64,000 nucleotides of DNA, taken from contig NZ_JBBEWR010000009.1 of the NCBI RefSeq assembly GCF_037646345.1, forward strand, positions 1 through 64,000. Reading direction: 5' to 3'. The notes beneath the pieces are model-generated. The model had not been told where the DNA came from. It saw nothing but the letters and a program-made list of their open reading frames with translations, and made no database searches. The translations under genes were made by a program, and so were the position numbers. Source of the stretch: Ascidiimonas aurantiaca (lineage in GTDB: Bacteria; Bacteroidota; Bacteroidia; Flavobacteriales; Flavobacteriaceae). Positions 35,107-42,336 of the stretch are shown here, piece after piece (the stretch's first letter is position 1; the number at the start of each line of letters is the position of its first letter).

Positions 35107-37311
35107 ATGAAGTTAAGAAAGTTCCCATTTTATAAGCAGCTGGATCAAATGGATTGTGGCCCTACCTGCTTAAGAATGGTAGCTAAGCATCACGGAAGAT
35201 CAATTCCTATTGATTTCTTGCGTAAAAGAGCGAATATTACCAGAGAAGGCGTTTCATTAGGAGGCATTGCAGAAGCTGCTGAAGATATAGGCCTTCATAC
35301 GCTCGCAGTAAGTATAGATTACAAAACGCTCGATGAAGAAGTACCGCTACCATGTATTGCCCATTGGAGGCAAAGGCACTTCGTAGTAGTATATAAAATT
35401 AAAAAAGATACTGTTTACGTTGCAGACCCGGCACACGGGCTCGTAAAATACCATAAAAATGATTTTATACAGGGGTGGATAGGAAAGAGTGCAGATATAG
35501 ACAGCTCAGAAGGGTATTTGCTACTTCTGGAGCCAACTCCCGAGTTCTATAATGTTGACCCCGATGAAAAAAAGGAATATGGTTTTAAATTCCTATTCTG
35601 GTATTTTCGCCCTTATAAAAAATATATTGCCCAATTAATTTTAGGATTAGTAGTAGGTAGTTTACTACAGCTTATATTTCCCTTTTTAACCCAGGCAGTG
35701 GTAGATTATGGTATTAATTATCAAAATCTGGGTTTTGTGTACCTTATTCTCCTGGCGCAATTAACGCTGTTTATTTCACAAACTACAGTAGAGCTTATAA
35801 GAGGGTGGATATTACTGCATATGACCAGCAGGATCAACATTAACCTTATCTCAGATTTTCTTATTAAATTAATGAGGTTGCCCATTGCTTTCTTTGATTC
35901 GAAAAATACGGGAGATATTATCCAACGTATTTATGATCACAACCGTATTCAGAACTTTTTGTCATCAACCACACTAAACACACTGTTTTCCGCATTTAAC
36001 TTTGTGATCTTTGGAGTTATCCTGGCCTATTACAACTTAACTATTTTTCTGCTCTTTTTCGTAGGTTCGATCGCTTATATAGGATGGACCCTTTTATTTC
36101 TGAAAAAACGGGCAGAACTGGATTACAAGAGGTTCGATCAATCATCAGACAATCAAAGTAGCCTCTACCAGCTTATCTCAGGGATGCAGGAAATAAAATT
36201 AAACGGTTCAGAACGAAGAAGACGCTGGGAATGGGAAGCTATCCAGGTTCGGTTATTCAAAATATCTATTAAAGGACTGGCGCTTTCACAAACCCAAAAT
36301 ACCGGTGGGCAGTTTCTCAACGAATTAAAGAACATATTAATAACGTTTATTGCAGCCCGGGCAGTGATCAATGGAGATCTTACCTTGGGTATGATGCTGT
36401 CTGTACAATACATCATTGGGCAGCTTAACCTACCCATAAATAACTTCATTTCATTTATTCAAACCGGACAGGATGCTAAAATAAGTTTGGAGCGTCTGGC
36501 AGAAATTCACCTAAAAGACGATGAGGAAAGTAGAGATGAAGATTTTGTGAGAGAACTCCCGGAAGATAAAAGTATAAAACTAAAAGACCTGAGTTTTCGT
36601 TATGGAGGGCCCTCTTCACCATGGGTTCTGGAAGATCTTAACTTTGAGATTCCCGAAGGAAAAGTGACAGCTATAGTAGGCGCAAGTGGTAGTGGGAAAA
36701 CAACCCTTATAAAATTATTGTTGAAGTTTTATGAACCTACTAATGGCGATATCTTAGTAGGAAACACTAAACTGAGTAATATAAGCACTAATGTATGGCG
36801 TAGATCATGTGGTTCGGTTATGCAGGATGGTTTTCTTTTTGGAGACACTATTTCCCGTAATATTACAGAATCTGATTCTGAGGGAATTACAGATAAAGCC
36901 CGATTGCAACATGCCGTAAACGTAGCCAATATTGATGATTTTATTGAAGGATTACCCTCTGGTTTTAATACTAAAATAGGTAGTAGTGGAGTGAACATTA
37001 GTGGCGGACAGAAGCAACGTATCCTTATTGCCCGCTCTGTGTATAAAGATCCCAAATTTATTTATTTTGACGAGGCAACCAGCGCGTTAGATGCCAACAA
37101 TGAAAAGGTAATTATGGAAAACCTGCAGGAGTTCTATAAAGGAAAAACTGTAGTGGTGGTAGCACACCGTTTAAGTACAGTGAAAAATGCAGACCAGATC
37201 ATAGTGCTGGATCAGGGAAGAATCATTGAACGGGGAACCCATAAAGAGTTAACAGAAGAAAGAGGTTCTTATTACACATTGGTAAAAAACCAGTTAGAAC
37301 TAGGAAATTAG
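35107..37311 (+). CDS. C39-peptidase ABC exporter for GG-leader peptides
   Basis: A 734-residue peptidase-containing ABC transporter. An N-terminal C39 domain (about 1-150) has catalytic Cys17 in QMDCGPTCL, His91 in RHFVVVYKI and Asp107 in VADPAHG. A six-helix membrane domain follows, then an ATPase with Walker A GASGSGKTTLIK, signature ISGGQKQR and Walker B FIYFDEATSALD. It cuts peptides after a double-Gly leader and exports the core. All five precursors at 38951-40644 carry such a leader. It pairs with the HlyD-type gene three bases downstream. Confidence 0.93.
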   Translation: MKLRKFPFYKQLDQMDCGPTCLRMVAKHHGRSIPIDFLRKRANITREGVSLGGIAEAAEDIGLHTLAVSIDYKTLDEEVPLPCIAHWRQRHFVVVYKIKKDTVYVADPAHGLVKYHKNDFIQGWIGKSADIDSSEGYLLLLEPTPEFYNVDPDEKKEYGFKFLFWYFRPYKKYIAQLILGLVVGSLLQLIFPFLTQAVVDYGINYQNLGFVYLILLAQLTLFISQTTVELIRGWILLHMTSRININLISDFLIKLMRLPIAFFDSKNTGDIIQRIYDHNRIQNFLSSTTLNTLFSAFNFVIFGVILAYYNLTIFLLFFVGSIAYIGWTLLFLKKRAELDYKRFDQSSDNQSSLYQLISGMQEIKLNGSERRRRWEWEAIQVRLFKISIKGLALSQTQNTGGQFLNELKNILITFIAARAVINGDLTLGMMLSVQYIIGQLNLPINNFISFIQTGQDAKISLERLAEIHLKDDEESRDEDFVRELPEDKSIKLKDLSFRYGGPSSPWVLEDLNFEIPEGKVTAIVGASGSGKTTLIKLLLKFYEPTNGDILVGNTKLSNISTNVWRRSCGSVMQDGFLFGDTISRNITESDSEGITDKARLQHAVNVANIDDFIEGLPSGFNTKIGSSGVNISGGQKQRILIARSVYKDPKFIYFDEATSALDANNEKVIMENLQEFYKGKTVVVVAHRLSTVKNADQIIVLDQGRIIERGTHKELTEERGSYYTLVKNQLELGN

Positions 37312-37314
37312 TAT

Positions 37315-38658
37315 ATGGCTGAAGAAGAAGAAAAAACCGAAAAGAAGAAAAAAAATAAGCTTGAAGCACTGGACGAACGTTCAGATCAGGTAAAAGAGAT
37401 CCTGGGTAGAGCCCCTAATTGGGTAATACAATGGGGTATTACCGTAGTATTCATTATTGTGATCGTCATATTGCTGGGAGCGGCTTTAATAAGTTATAAT
37501 GATATCATCCCGGCACGTATTGTGATTACCTCAGAGAATCCTCCGGTCTATCTCGCTGCCAAAACTTCGGGCAGGCTTACCAATATTTTTGTAGAAGCCG
37601 ATCAAATGGTAGAAGAAGGAGAAGTGTTGGCAGAGATAGAGAATACAGCAAATTTTGATGATGTGTACCTGTTGAAAAGTAAAATTGAAAACTTTGTTCC
37701 TTCCATCTATAACATAGATTCTTTGCGTTTAGTTTTTCCTTCTTTACTGGAGTTAGGGCCTATACAAACTGCCTATGGGGCATTTATTACCGAGTATCAA
37801 AACTATATCCTTTTTAATACCCTTGAGCCCAATAGGAGGGAGTCGGTAGTTATTAAAAAACAGATAGAAGAACAGAAAGATTTATTGTCTAAACAACGAA
37901 AACAATTATCACTTTTTAATGAAGAATTAACATTCTCAAAAGCTGCTTTTGAAAGGAGCCGGACGCTCTACGAAAAAGGAGTACTGTCAAAATCAGAGTT
38001 TGAAGATGCTTCCCGTGCCTATTTATCAGACCGTCAGCGTTATGAAAATCTGGAAACAGCTATTTCTAATACAGAGATCTCGATTGCCAACAATAACAAT
38101 ATGCTTACCCAAACCAATATACAGGGCGAAGAGTTTAGTAATAACTACAGGCAACAGCTTGAAAAAGCGTATCAGAATTTGTTCAATGAGATCAGGAATT
38201 GGGAACAGATGTTTATTCTTAAGAGCCCCATAGACGGAAGGATCACCATTTTTGATATCTGGAACAAATACCAGAACGTTACTGCGGGAGAAGTAATTTT
38301 TACCATTGTACCATCAGACTATCAGAAACTCATAGGAAAGGTATCTATGCCTATTCAAAATTCAGGTAAAGTAAAACTGGGGCAGGAAGTCATCATTAAA
38401 CTTGATAATTACCCTAATCAGGAATGGGGCAGTTTACGGGGCCGTATCACCAATATATCAGACGTGCCTAAACAGGCAGCAGGATCAGAGGCTCCGTATT
38501 ATGCCATGTATGTCGATATCAATACACTGGAAACCTCTTATGATAAAGAAATTGAATTTAGACAGGAAATGCAGGGTTCGGCAGAGATAATTGTAGAAGA
38601 ATTAACTATTTTACAACGTATTTTTTATCAACTTCGGGAAGTGTTAGGAGCCACCTAA
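37315..38658 (+). CDS. HlyD-family secretion adaptor
   Basis: A 447-residue periplasmic adaptor. A cytoplasmic Lys/Glu-rich start is followed by one membrane helix (WGITVVFIIVIVILLGAAL, about 40-60), a lipoyl-like half motif (VYLAAKTSGRLTNIFVEADQ), a coiled-coil hairpin (about 180-290) and the second half (LKSPIDGRITIF). It links the C39 ABC exporter to an outer-membrane channel such as TolC, which is not encoded here. Confidence 0.92.
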   Translation: MAEEEEKTEKKKKNKLEALDERSDQVKEILGRAPNWVIQWGITVVFIIVIVILLGAALISYNDIIPARIVITSENPPVYLAAKTSGRLTNIFVEADQMVEEGEVLAEIENTANFDDVYLLKSKIENFVPSIYNIDSLRLVFPSLLELGPIQTAYGAFITEYQNYILFNTLEPNRRESVVIKKQIEEQKDLLSKQRKQLSLFNEELTFSKAAFERSRTLYEKGVLSKSEFEDASRAYLSDRQRYENLETAISNTEISIANNNNMLTQTNIQGEEFSNNYRQQLEKAYQNLFNEIRNWEQMFILKSPIDGRITIFDIWNKYQNVTAGEVIFTIVPSDYQKLIGKVSMPIQNSGKVKLGQEVIIKLDNYPNQEWGSLRGRITNISDVPKQAAGSEAPYYAMYVDINTLETSYDKEIEFRQEMQGSAEIIVEELTILQRIFYQLREVLGAT

Positions 38659-38691
38659 CAGAACGGAAAGGAAACCAAAAAACAAAATAAG

Positions 38692-38715
38692 AATCCCCGG
38701 TGAGAGCCGGGGATT
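38692..38715. terminator. GC-rich hairpin between exporter genes and precursor array
   Basis: AATCCCCGG (38692-38700), loop TGAGAG, CCGGGGATT (38707-38715). The 9-bp perfect stem is followed by CTTATTTTGTTTTTT when read on the - strand, and by AAAAAG on the + strand. It fits a terminator for - strand transcripts better than for the + strand, but may serve both convergent units. Confidence 0.6.
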
Positions 38716-38950
38716 AAAAAGTTTCAGAAAAAGTAAGCCTTTCTTTTTATGGAGAACAAGTATGTGCTTAGCAAATGGTTTAACAGAAAGGGTTCTGCCA
38801 CCTATTTAATTTATGGCTTCCCCGGTCTGGAAACAGTACTTTTGTTAAGTCAGAATACACTTGTTTTATTCATTTGGTAAGAATTATACTTGAAGTAATT
38901 TTGTGTAACAATTACATGAAACCAAGGCCTTAAATAAAAATCTTTTTCAT

Positions 38951-39187
38951 TTATCCATAACAAGGGTCTATCTGGCAAACCGTCTGGCAGGTGTGGGTTC
39001 CGCCACCGCCACCCCCGCATCCATTGGTCCGGCAATTTTCAGAAATAATACACCCGTCAGGTACACCGGTAGCAATACACCACTCTGCGGTAGAGATGGT
39101 TCCGTTACCCCCTGCCACTTTTTGAATCCTAAATCGGGATACGGTGCTTTTGTTGAATCTTAATGTGTTTACTTTGCTTTTTTTCAT
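38951..39187 (-). CDS. Class I lanthipeptide precursor A1
   Basis: A 78-residue precursor. The leader MKKSKVNTLRFNKSTVSRF ends in KVAGG (residue 27). The core of about 51 residues has seven Cys, many Ser/Thr and a run of Gly (CGGGGGGTHTC). The leader pattern MKK-x(4-6)-L-x-(L/F)-x-K-x(2)-(V/I)-S is shared by all five precursors. Ser/Thr before Cys suits dehydration by the split LanB and ring closure by LanC. The ring pattern cannot be deduced. Confidence 0.85.
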   Translation of the reverse strand: MKKSKVNTLRFNKSTVSRFRIQKVAGGNGTISTAEWCIATGVPDGCIISENCRTNGCGGGGGGTHTCQTVCQIDPCYG

Positions 39188-39221
39188 AATGTATGGAATT
39201 AGAGTTTATAAAATAATTTGT

Positions 39222-39452
39222 TTAACATATATACCCGGGACAGGAAATGCCTCCGGTACAATGTATAGTACCACAGTTTTGTGATCCGCCTCCGGTACCA
39301 CAGTTCCTTCGCGTGGCACAGTTTTCGGTATAACCACAGTCTGAATAGCAGGTCTCTATCCAGGATAGATCCTGTCCGCCTTTGATTTCAGAATTGAATG
39401 TAGAAACAACACGCTTCTTCAATGAAAGATTTTTAATTTGTTGCTTTTTCAT
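39222..39452 (-). CDS. Class I lanthipeptide precursor A2
   Basis: A 76-residue precursor. The leader MKKQQIKNLSLKKRVVSTF ends EIKGG (residue 26). The core of 50 residues has eight Cys, including CYSDCGYTENC and a GTGGGSQNCGTIHC segment. Near the C-terminus TGGISCPGYIC. It lies 34 bases upstream of precursor A1 on the same strand and is probably co-transcribed with it. Confidence 0.86.
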   Translation of the reverse strand: MKKQQIKNLSLKKRVVSTFNSEIKGGQDLSWIETCYSDCGYTENCATRRNCGTGGGSQNCGTIHCTGGISCPGYIC

Positions 39453-39764
39453 GATTTAACTTATAAAGGATTTCTATAAATATACATAAAATCAATTTTT
39501 TATTGTAGTAATTGCCTTATTTTATAAAATATTTTTTCTTTGAAAAGATAATGCAGTGATGAAGACAAAAGAGATTCTCGCTACTTTGCCAGAGTACCTG
39601 TAAAAGGCAGTTGTCGCTGAAGTAAATGGTTGTGTGCAGCTTTTTTGATCAGGAACCCTACAAAAGTTTGTGTTGAATATGCCAAAGAGAAGTACTTTTT
39701 ACGATATAACAGGACTTTCCGGTCTCATAGACTATAAAAAGTACTTCCTAAAACACTTTTTAAA
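39453..39764. other. Spacer inside the precursor array
   Basis: A 312-base spacer with no intact gene. It holds the 13-bp inverted repeat at 39689-39747. On the + strand one frame from 39559 to 39768 (MKTKEILATLPEYL, then stop) stays readable through two in-frame stops and might be the remnant of a gene, but this is weak. A promoter for the A2-A1 pair should lie here; no exact -7 box was found. Confidence 0.4.
39689..39747. repeat. 13-bp inverted repeat in the precursor array
   Basis: GAAGTACTTTTTA (39689-39701) and TAAAAAGTACTTC (39735-39747), perfect arms with a 33-base spacer. It could be a paired operator with two AAGTACTT sites or a long hairpin behind precursor A3. The 13-base GAGAAGTACTTTT at its left arm is repeated at 17647-17659. 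Confidence 0.6.
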
Positions 39765-39986
39765 TTAAAGGCATCTGCAATTTGAGTTCTCTTCAAGAGT
39801 AGGTTCTTCAGGGCAGTCAAAAGTTTCACAACCAATCTCACAGGAAACTTCCGTTCCGCAGGGAAGTGTACAAAACACGGTACAAAGATCTGACGTACGG
39901 GTACCACCTATTACTTTTTTTAATGACAAATGCGAAATGGTATTCTTTGTAAAATGTAGTTTTTTTAAATGATTTTTCTTTTTCAT
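39765..39986 (-). CDS. Class I lanthipeptide precursor A3
   Basis: A 73-residue precursor. The leader MKKKNHLKKLHFTKNTISHL ends KKVIGG (residue 28). The core of 45 residues has eight Cys (LCTVFCTLPCGTEVSCEIGC, then ETFDC and NCRC) and an acidic Pro/Glu stretch. This core is the most acidic of the five. It lies 22 bases after precursor A4 on the same strand. Confidence 0.86.
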   Translation of the reverse strand: MKKKNHLKKLHFTKNTISHLSLKKVIGGTRTSDLCTVFCTLPCGTEVSCEIGCETFDCPEEPTLEENSNCRCL

Positions 39987-40008
39987 AGCTTACTGTATTA
40001 ATATTTGA

Positions 40009-40194
40009 TTAACAAAACCGACAGGTAATATCACAGGTACGGCAATACGTGGGGGCGCAGGATGCAGAAGCCCCTGGGTCAATACAACACTCCGTGGGTT
40101 CATTTGATGCACCACCGCCTTTGGCTACCTCTGATTTGAAATTTGAGATCACTTTTTTTCTCAAGGTCAGTGGGGTTACGAGCTTTTTTTTCAT
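40009..40194 (-). CDS. Class I lanthipeptide precursor A4
   Basis: A 61-residue precursor, the shortest. The leader MKKKLVTPLTLRKKVISNF ends VAKGGG (about residue 27). The core has seven Cys: a vicinal pair (ECC), then SASC, TYC, RTC, ITC and RFC. Several Ser/Thr residues lie one to three positions before Cys, favouring small rings. First gene of the A4-A3 pair. Confidence 0.86.
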   Translation of the reverse strand: MKKKLVTPLTLRKKVISNFKSEVAKGGGASNEPTECCIDPGASASCAPTYCRTCDITCRFC

Positions 40195-40340
40195 AATACC
40201 TAATTTTTGGATTTGATGGTATTTAACACCAAATAAGGGTTGGTAATAAATAAATGTATTTGTGAAAACAGAATGATTTCCTGAAACTTTCTGTTTTTGA
40301 TTTTCCTTCGTAAATATGTGTACTGTAAAGTGATATAAAA

Positions 40341-40372
40341 ATAGCCACTTACGCTGTTTGCTAAGTGGCTAT
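40341..40372 (-). terminator. Terminator after precursor A5
   Basis: ATAGCCACTTA (40341-40351), a 10-base loop, and TAAGTGGCTAT (40362-40372). The 11-bp perfect stem is followed by TTTTTATA when read on the - strand. It lies about 80 bases beyond the A5 stop, so A5 forms its own transcript apart from A4-A3. Confidence 0.8.
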
Positions 40373-40449
40373 TGTGTGAAAAGTGTTTTTAAGATCAATA
40401 TTGTTCAGGTTTAGAAATCTCTTAACAGTGATCGATCTTTACAAATTTC

Positions 40450-40644
40450 TTACAGACAAATACACATTGAAGCATCATCCCGGGTAGGAGCGGGGCCGTC
40501 AAAACATGCTTCGGGGCAGCTACAGCTGCCACACATAGTTTGAGAACAACCTCTGCTTAACCCACCGGTTACTTCGCGAGCATCCAGTTTTGAAACTACT
40601 TTTCTGTTAAGTGTAAGTGTCGTTTTTACTAATTTCTTTTTCAT
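40450..40644 (-). CDS. Class I lanthipeptide precursor A5
   Basis: A 64-residue precursor. The leader MKKKLVKTTLTLNRKVVSKL ends REVTGG (residue 28). The core of 36 residues has seven Cys (GCSQTMCGSCSCPEAC, then MCIC) and a Pro/Asp/Arg spacer. It is closest to the biosynthetic genes and has its own terminator, so it may be expressed differently from the other four. Confidence 0.86.
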   Translation of the reverse strand: MKKKLVKTTLTLNRKVVSKLDAREVTGGLSRGCSQTMCGSCSCPEACFDGPAPTRDDASMCICL

Positions 40645-41077
40645 AACAATTTTTTTTCAGGTCACAATATATGCGTTTTCTCTATTTTGTATTAACAGTG
40701 AAGCAAATACTTTATATGTGTAATGAAATAAACAATAAAAGCATATTTTTTGTTTATATATGTATTAATTAACTATTAAAATCATAGGGTCTTTATAAAA
40801 ATGTTAAATAGGTAGTGTATTAATAATGAGGTGTGGTAATAAAAACATGCCAGATAGATATGGGCTAAAAAGATGTGGGGATAGATCTTGGTGTTTATGG
40901 CAGTAGTAAAAAGAGATGATTTTTTTATGGTGATCCTGGAGTGGCCATTACCGGTTCACGGGATAGCAATACACTTCCTGGCAATAGTGGTTTCGGGTAA
41001 TAAATTCGAAATGAACTGTTTTTTAAGGATAAGCGGCGCTTTTAAAGATCTTATTTGCCAGATCCTAAAACAGTAAC
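40645..41077. other. Intergenic region between precursor A5 and the LytTR gene
   Basis: A 433-base AT-rich region. It must carry the promoter of precursor A5 on the - strand and the end of the lanC-lanB-lytTR operon. A + strand frame at 40888-41076 has no support. I found no exact TAnnTTTG box; AGTATTTG on the - strand near 40710 is a near match. LytTR regulators usually bind direct repeats about 10 bases apart; no clear pair was found by eye. Confidence 0.4.
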
Positions 41078-41422
41078 TCAGAGGTTGTAGAATACTTTAT
41101 CCAAAAGTTCAAAGAAGTGTTTTCGCCTGCGTTGAGACACTGCAAACTTTCGATCATTTGTGAGTACCACATGATCGCTTCTTACTCTTTTAATAAATGA
41201 TATATTGATGATAACAGAGGCATGAATTCTACAAAATCGCTCATCTGGTAAGCGTATTTGAGACAGATTTTTACTCATCATAAGGTTGTCTCCTTTAGTA
41301 AAAAAAAGCTCACTGTAACTCCCTTCGGCCAGAATAAACATAATGTCGTTAATGGGCCTTATAAATGCTCCTTTTTTTGTTTTGATGAGTACTTTGTTAT
41401 GGTCTTTTTGGTCTTTGATCAT
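41078..41422 (-). CDS. Stand-alone LytTR DNA-binding regulator
   Basis: A 114-residue protein made only of a LytTR domain: KTKKGAFIRPINDIMFILAEGSYSELFF, then SLSQIRLPDERFCRIHASVIINISFIKRV-type pattern and a basic C-terminal part. There is no receiver domain and no membrane segment. Its ATG overlaps the stop of the LanB C-terminal gene in an ATGA. It therefore belongs to the biosynthetic operon and probably controls the precursor genes just downstream or the operon itself. The input signal is unknown. Confidence 0.88.
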   Translation of the reverse strand: MIKDQKDHNKVLIKTKKGAFIRPINDIMFILAEGSYSELFFTKGDNLMMSKNLSQIRLPDERFCRIHASVIINISFIKRVRSDHVVLTNDRKFAVSQRRRKHFFELLDKVFYNL

Positions 41423-42330
41423 ACCATAGTTTTGCTTTTTTGCTTTTTCTTTTTACGGGCAATCATAGATCTGTAATATCGGTACAGAAAATCATAACAT
41501 ACCATTTCATGTAATCGGTTATTCGATTTAAATAATCGGTTCATAAGCATATGGATATAGCTCCCCATAAGACTATCCAGTTCTACTTTTAAGGTCTCTT
41601 TCTCCTGATGCTGAAGAATTTTTTGTGCAACTGTTGCCGTATTTTGCGTTTTTTCATCCAGTACATCAATAATAGGTGAGAATTCTTCATTTTCTTCACG
41701 GGTAAATACCATGAAATGCTCAATCTGTTCTCTTTCCTTCCTGAACTTATCATCCAACTGTTTTTTCAAAGGCCGGGACATACCAAACTCGTTTCCGAAA
41801 CCGGTTTTTAAACGGTCTAACAAAGTAAGCTTTGCATCATCAGTATATTCAAAAGAATCGAGTAGGTTATCAATACTTCTCAATCCAAAAAGCCATCTTA
41901 ATTCTTCTCCTTCATCTCCTTCAATAAGGCTCAGAAAATCAGTAATCATTTTACTGTCATAAAAGAAAAGTTCTTCTCCCAGATCAATCGTGTTATCTCC
42001 ATACCGTTCCAGTTCTCTTTGGTACGTATCAATTTGTAATTTCCAGATAAGGTCTTCTTCAACAAATTGTTTCAGGTAAGGATAGAGGTTATTAATGATC
42101 ACACCTACTCCCTCGGGTTTTGCATATTTAAAGCGTACCCTTATATGGTGTTTAGGATCTGCATACCTGATAAAGAACCATTGTGTGATAATATTTTCCT
42201 CCAGCAGTTTTTCAGCACTGGGCTTAATAATTTCGGTGAGAACCAGATCAGAGGTTTTGGGCCCTGTATATATTTTATAATATAACCATTCGTCTCCTAG
42301 AATAAAGTTGCGTTGTGTTTTCTTTTCCAT
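41419..42330 (-). CDS. Split LanB, elimination domain protein (LanB-C)
   Basis: A 303-residue thiopeptide-type/SpaB C-terminal protein. It starts RNFILGDEWLYYKIYTGPKTSDLVL and has the conserved HHIRVRFKY segment (about residue 60) and RELERYG near 110. In class I lanthipeptides this domain removes glutamate from glutamylated Ser/Thr to give dehydro residues. Here it is a separate gene behind the glutamylation protein, 6 bases apart, as in pinensin-type clusters of Bacteroidetes. Confidence 0.9.
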   Translation of the reverse strand: MEKKTQRNFILGDEWLYYKIYTGPKTSDLVLTEIIKPSAEKLLEENIITQWFFIRYADPKHHIRVRFKYAKPEGVGVIINNLYPYLKQFVEEDLIWKLQIDTYQRELERYGDNTIDLGEELFFYDSKMITDFLSLIEGDEGEELRWLFGLRSIDNLLDSFEYTDDAKLTLLDRLKTGFGNEFGMSRPLKKQLDDKFRKEREQIEHFMVFTREENEEFSPIIDVLDEKTQNTATVAQKILQHQEKETLKVELDSLMGSYIHMLMNRLFKSNNRLHEMVCYDFLYRYYRSMIARKKKKQKSKTMV

Positions 42331-42336
42331 GCGTAA

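Noticed and set aside
38750..38881. 43-codon + strand frame after the HlyD gene (MENKYVLSKWFNRKG...)
   Set aside because: It follows a hairpin, has no recognisable family and no start signal. It could be a small protein, but support is too thin.
39559..39768. + strand frame with two internal stops inside the precursor array
   Set aside because: Only the first 14 codons look gene-like. Without a database match a decayed gene cannot be told from chance.
40888..41076. 62-codon + strand frame between precursor A5 and the LytTR gene
   Set aside because: No leader, GG site or Cys-rich core; composition looks random.
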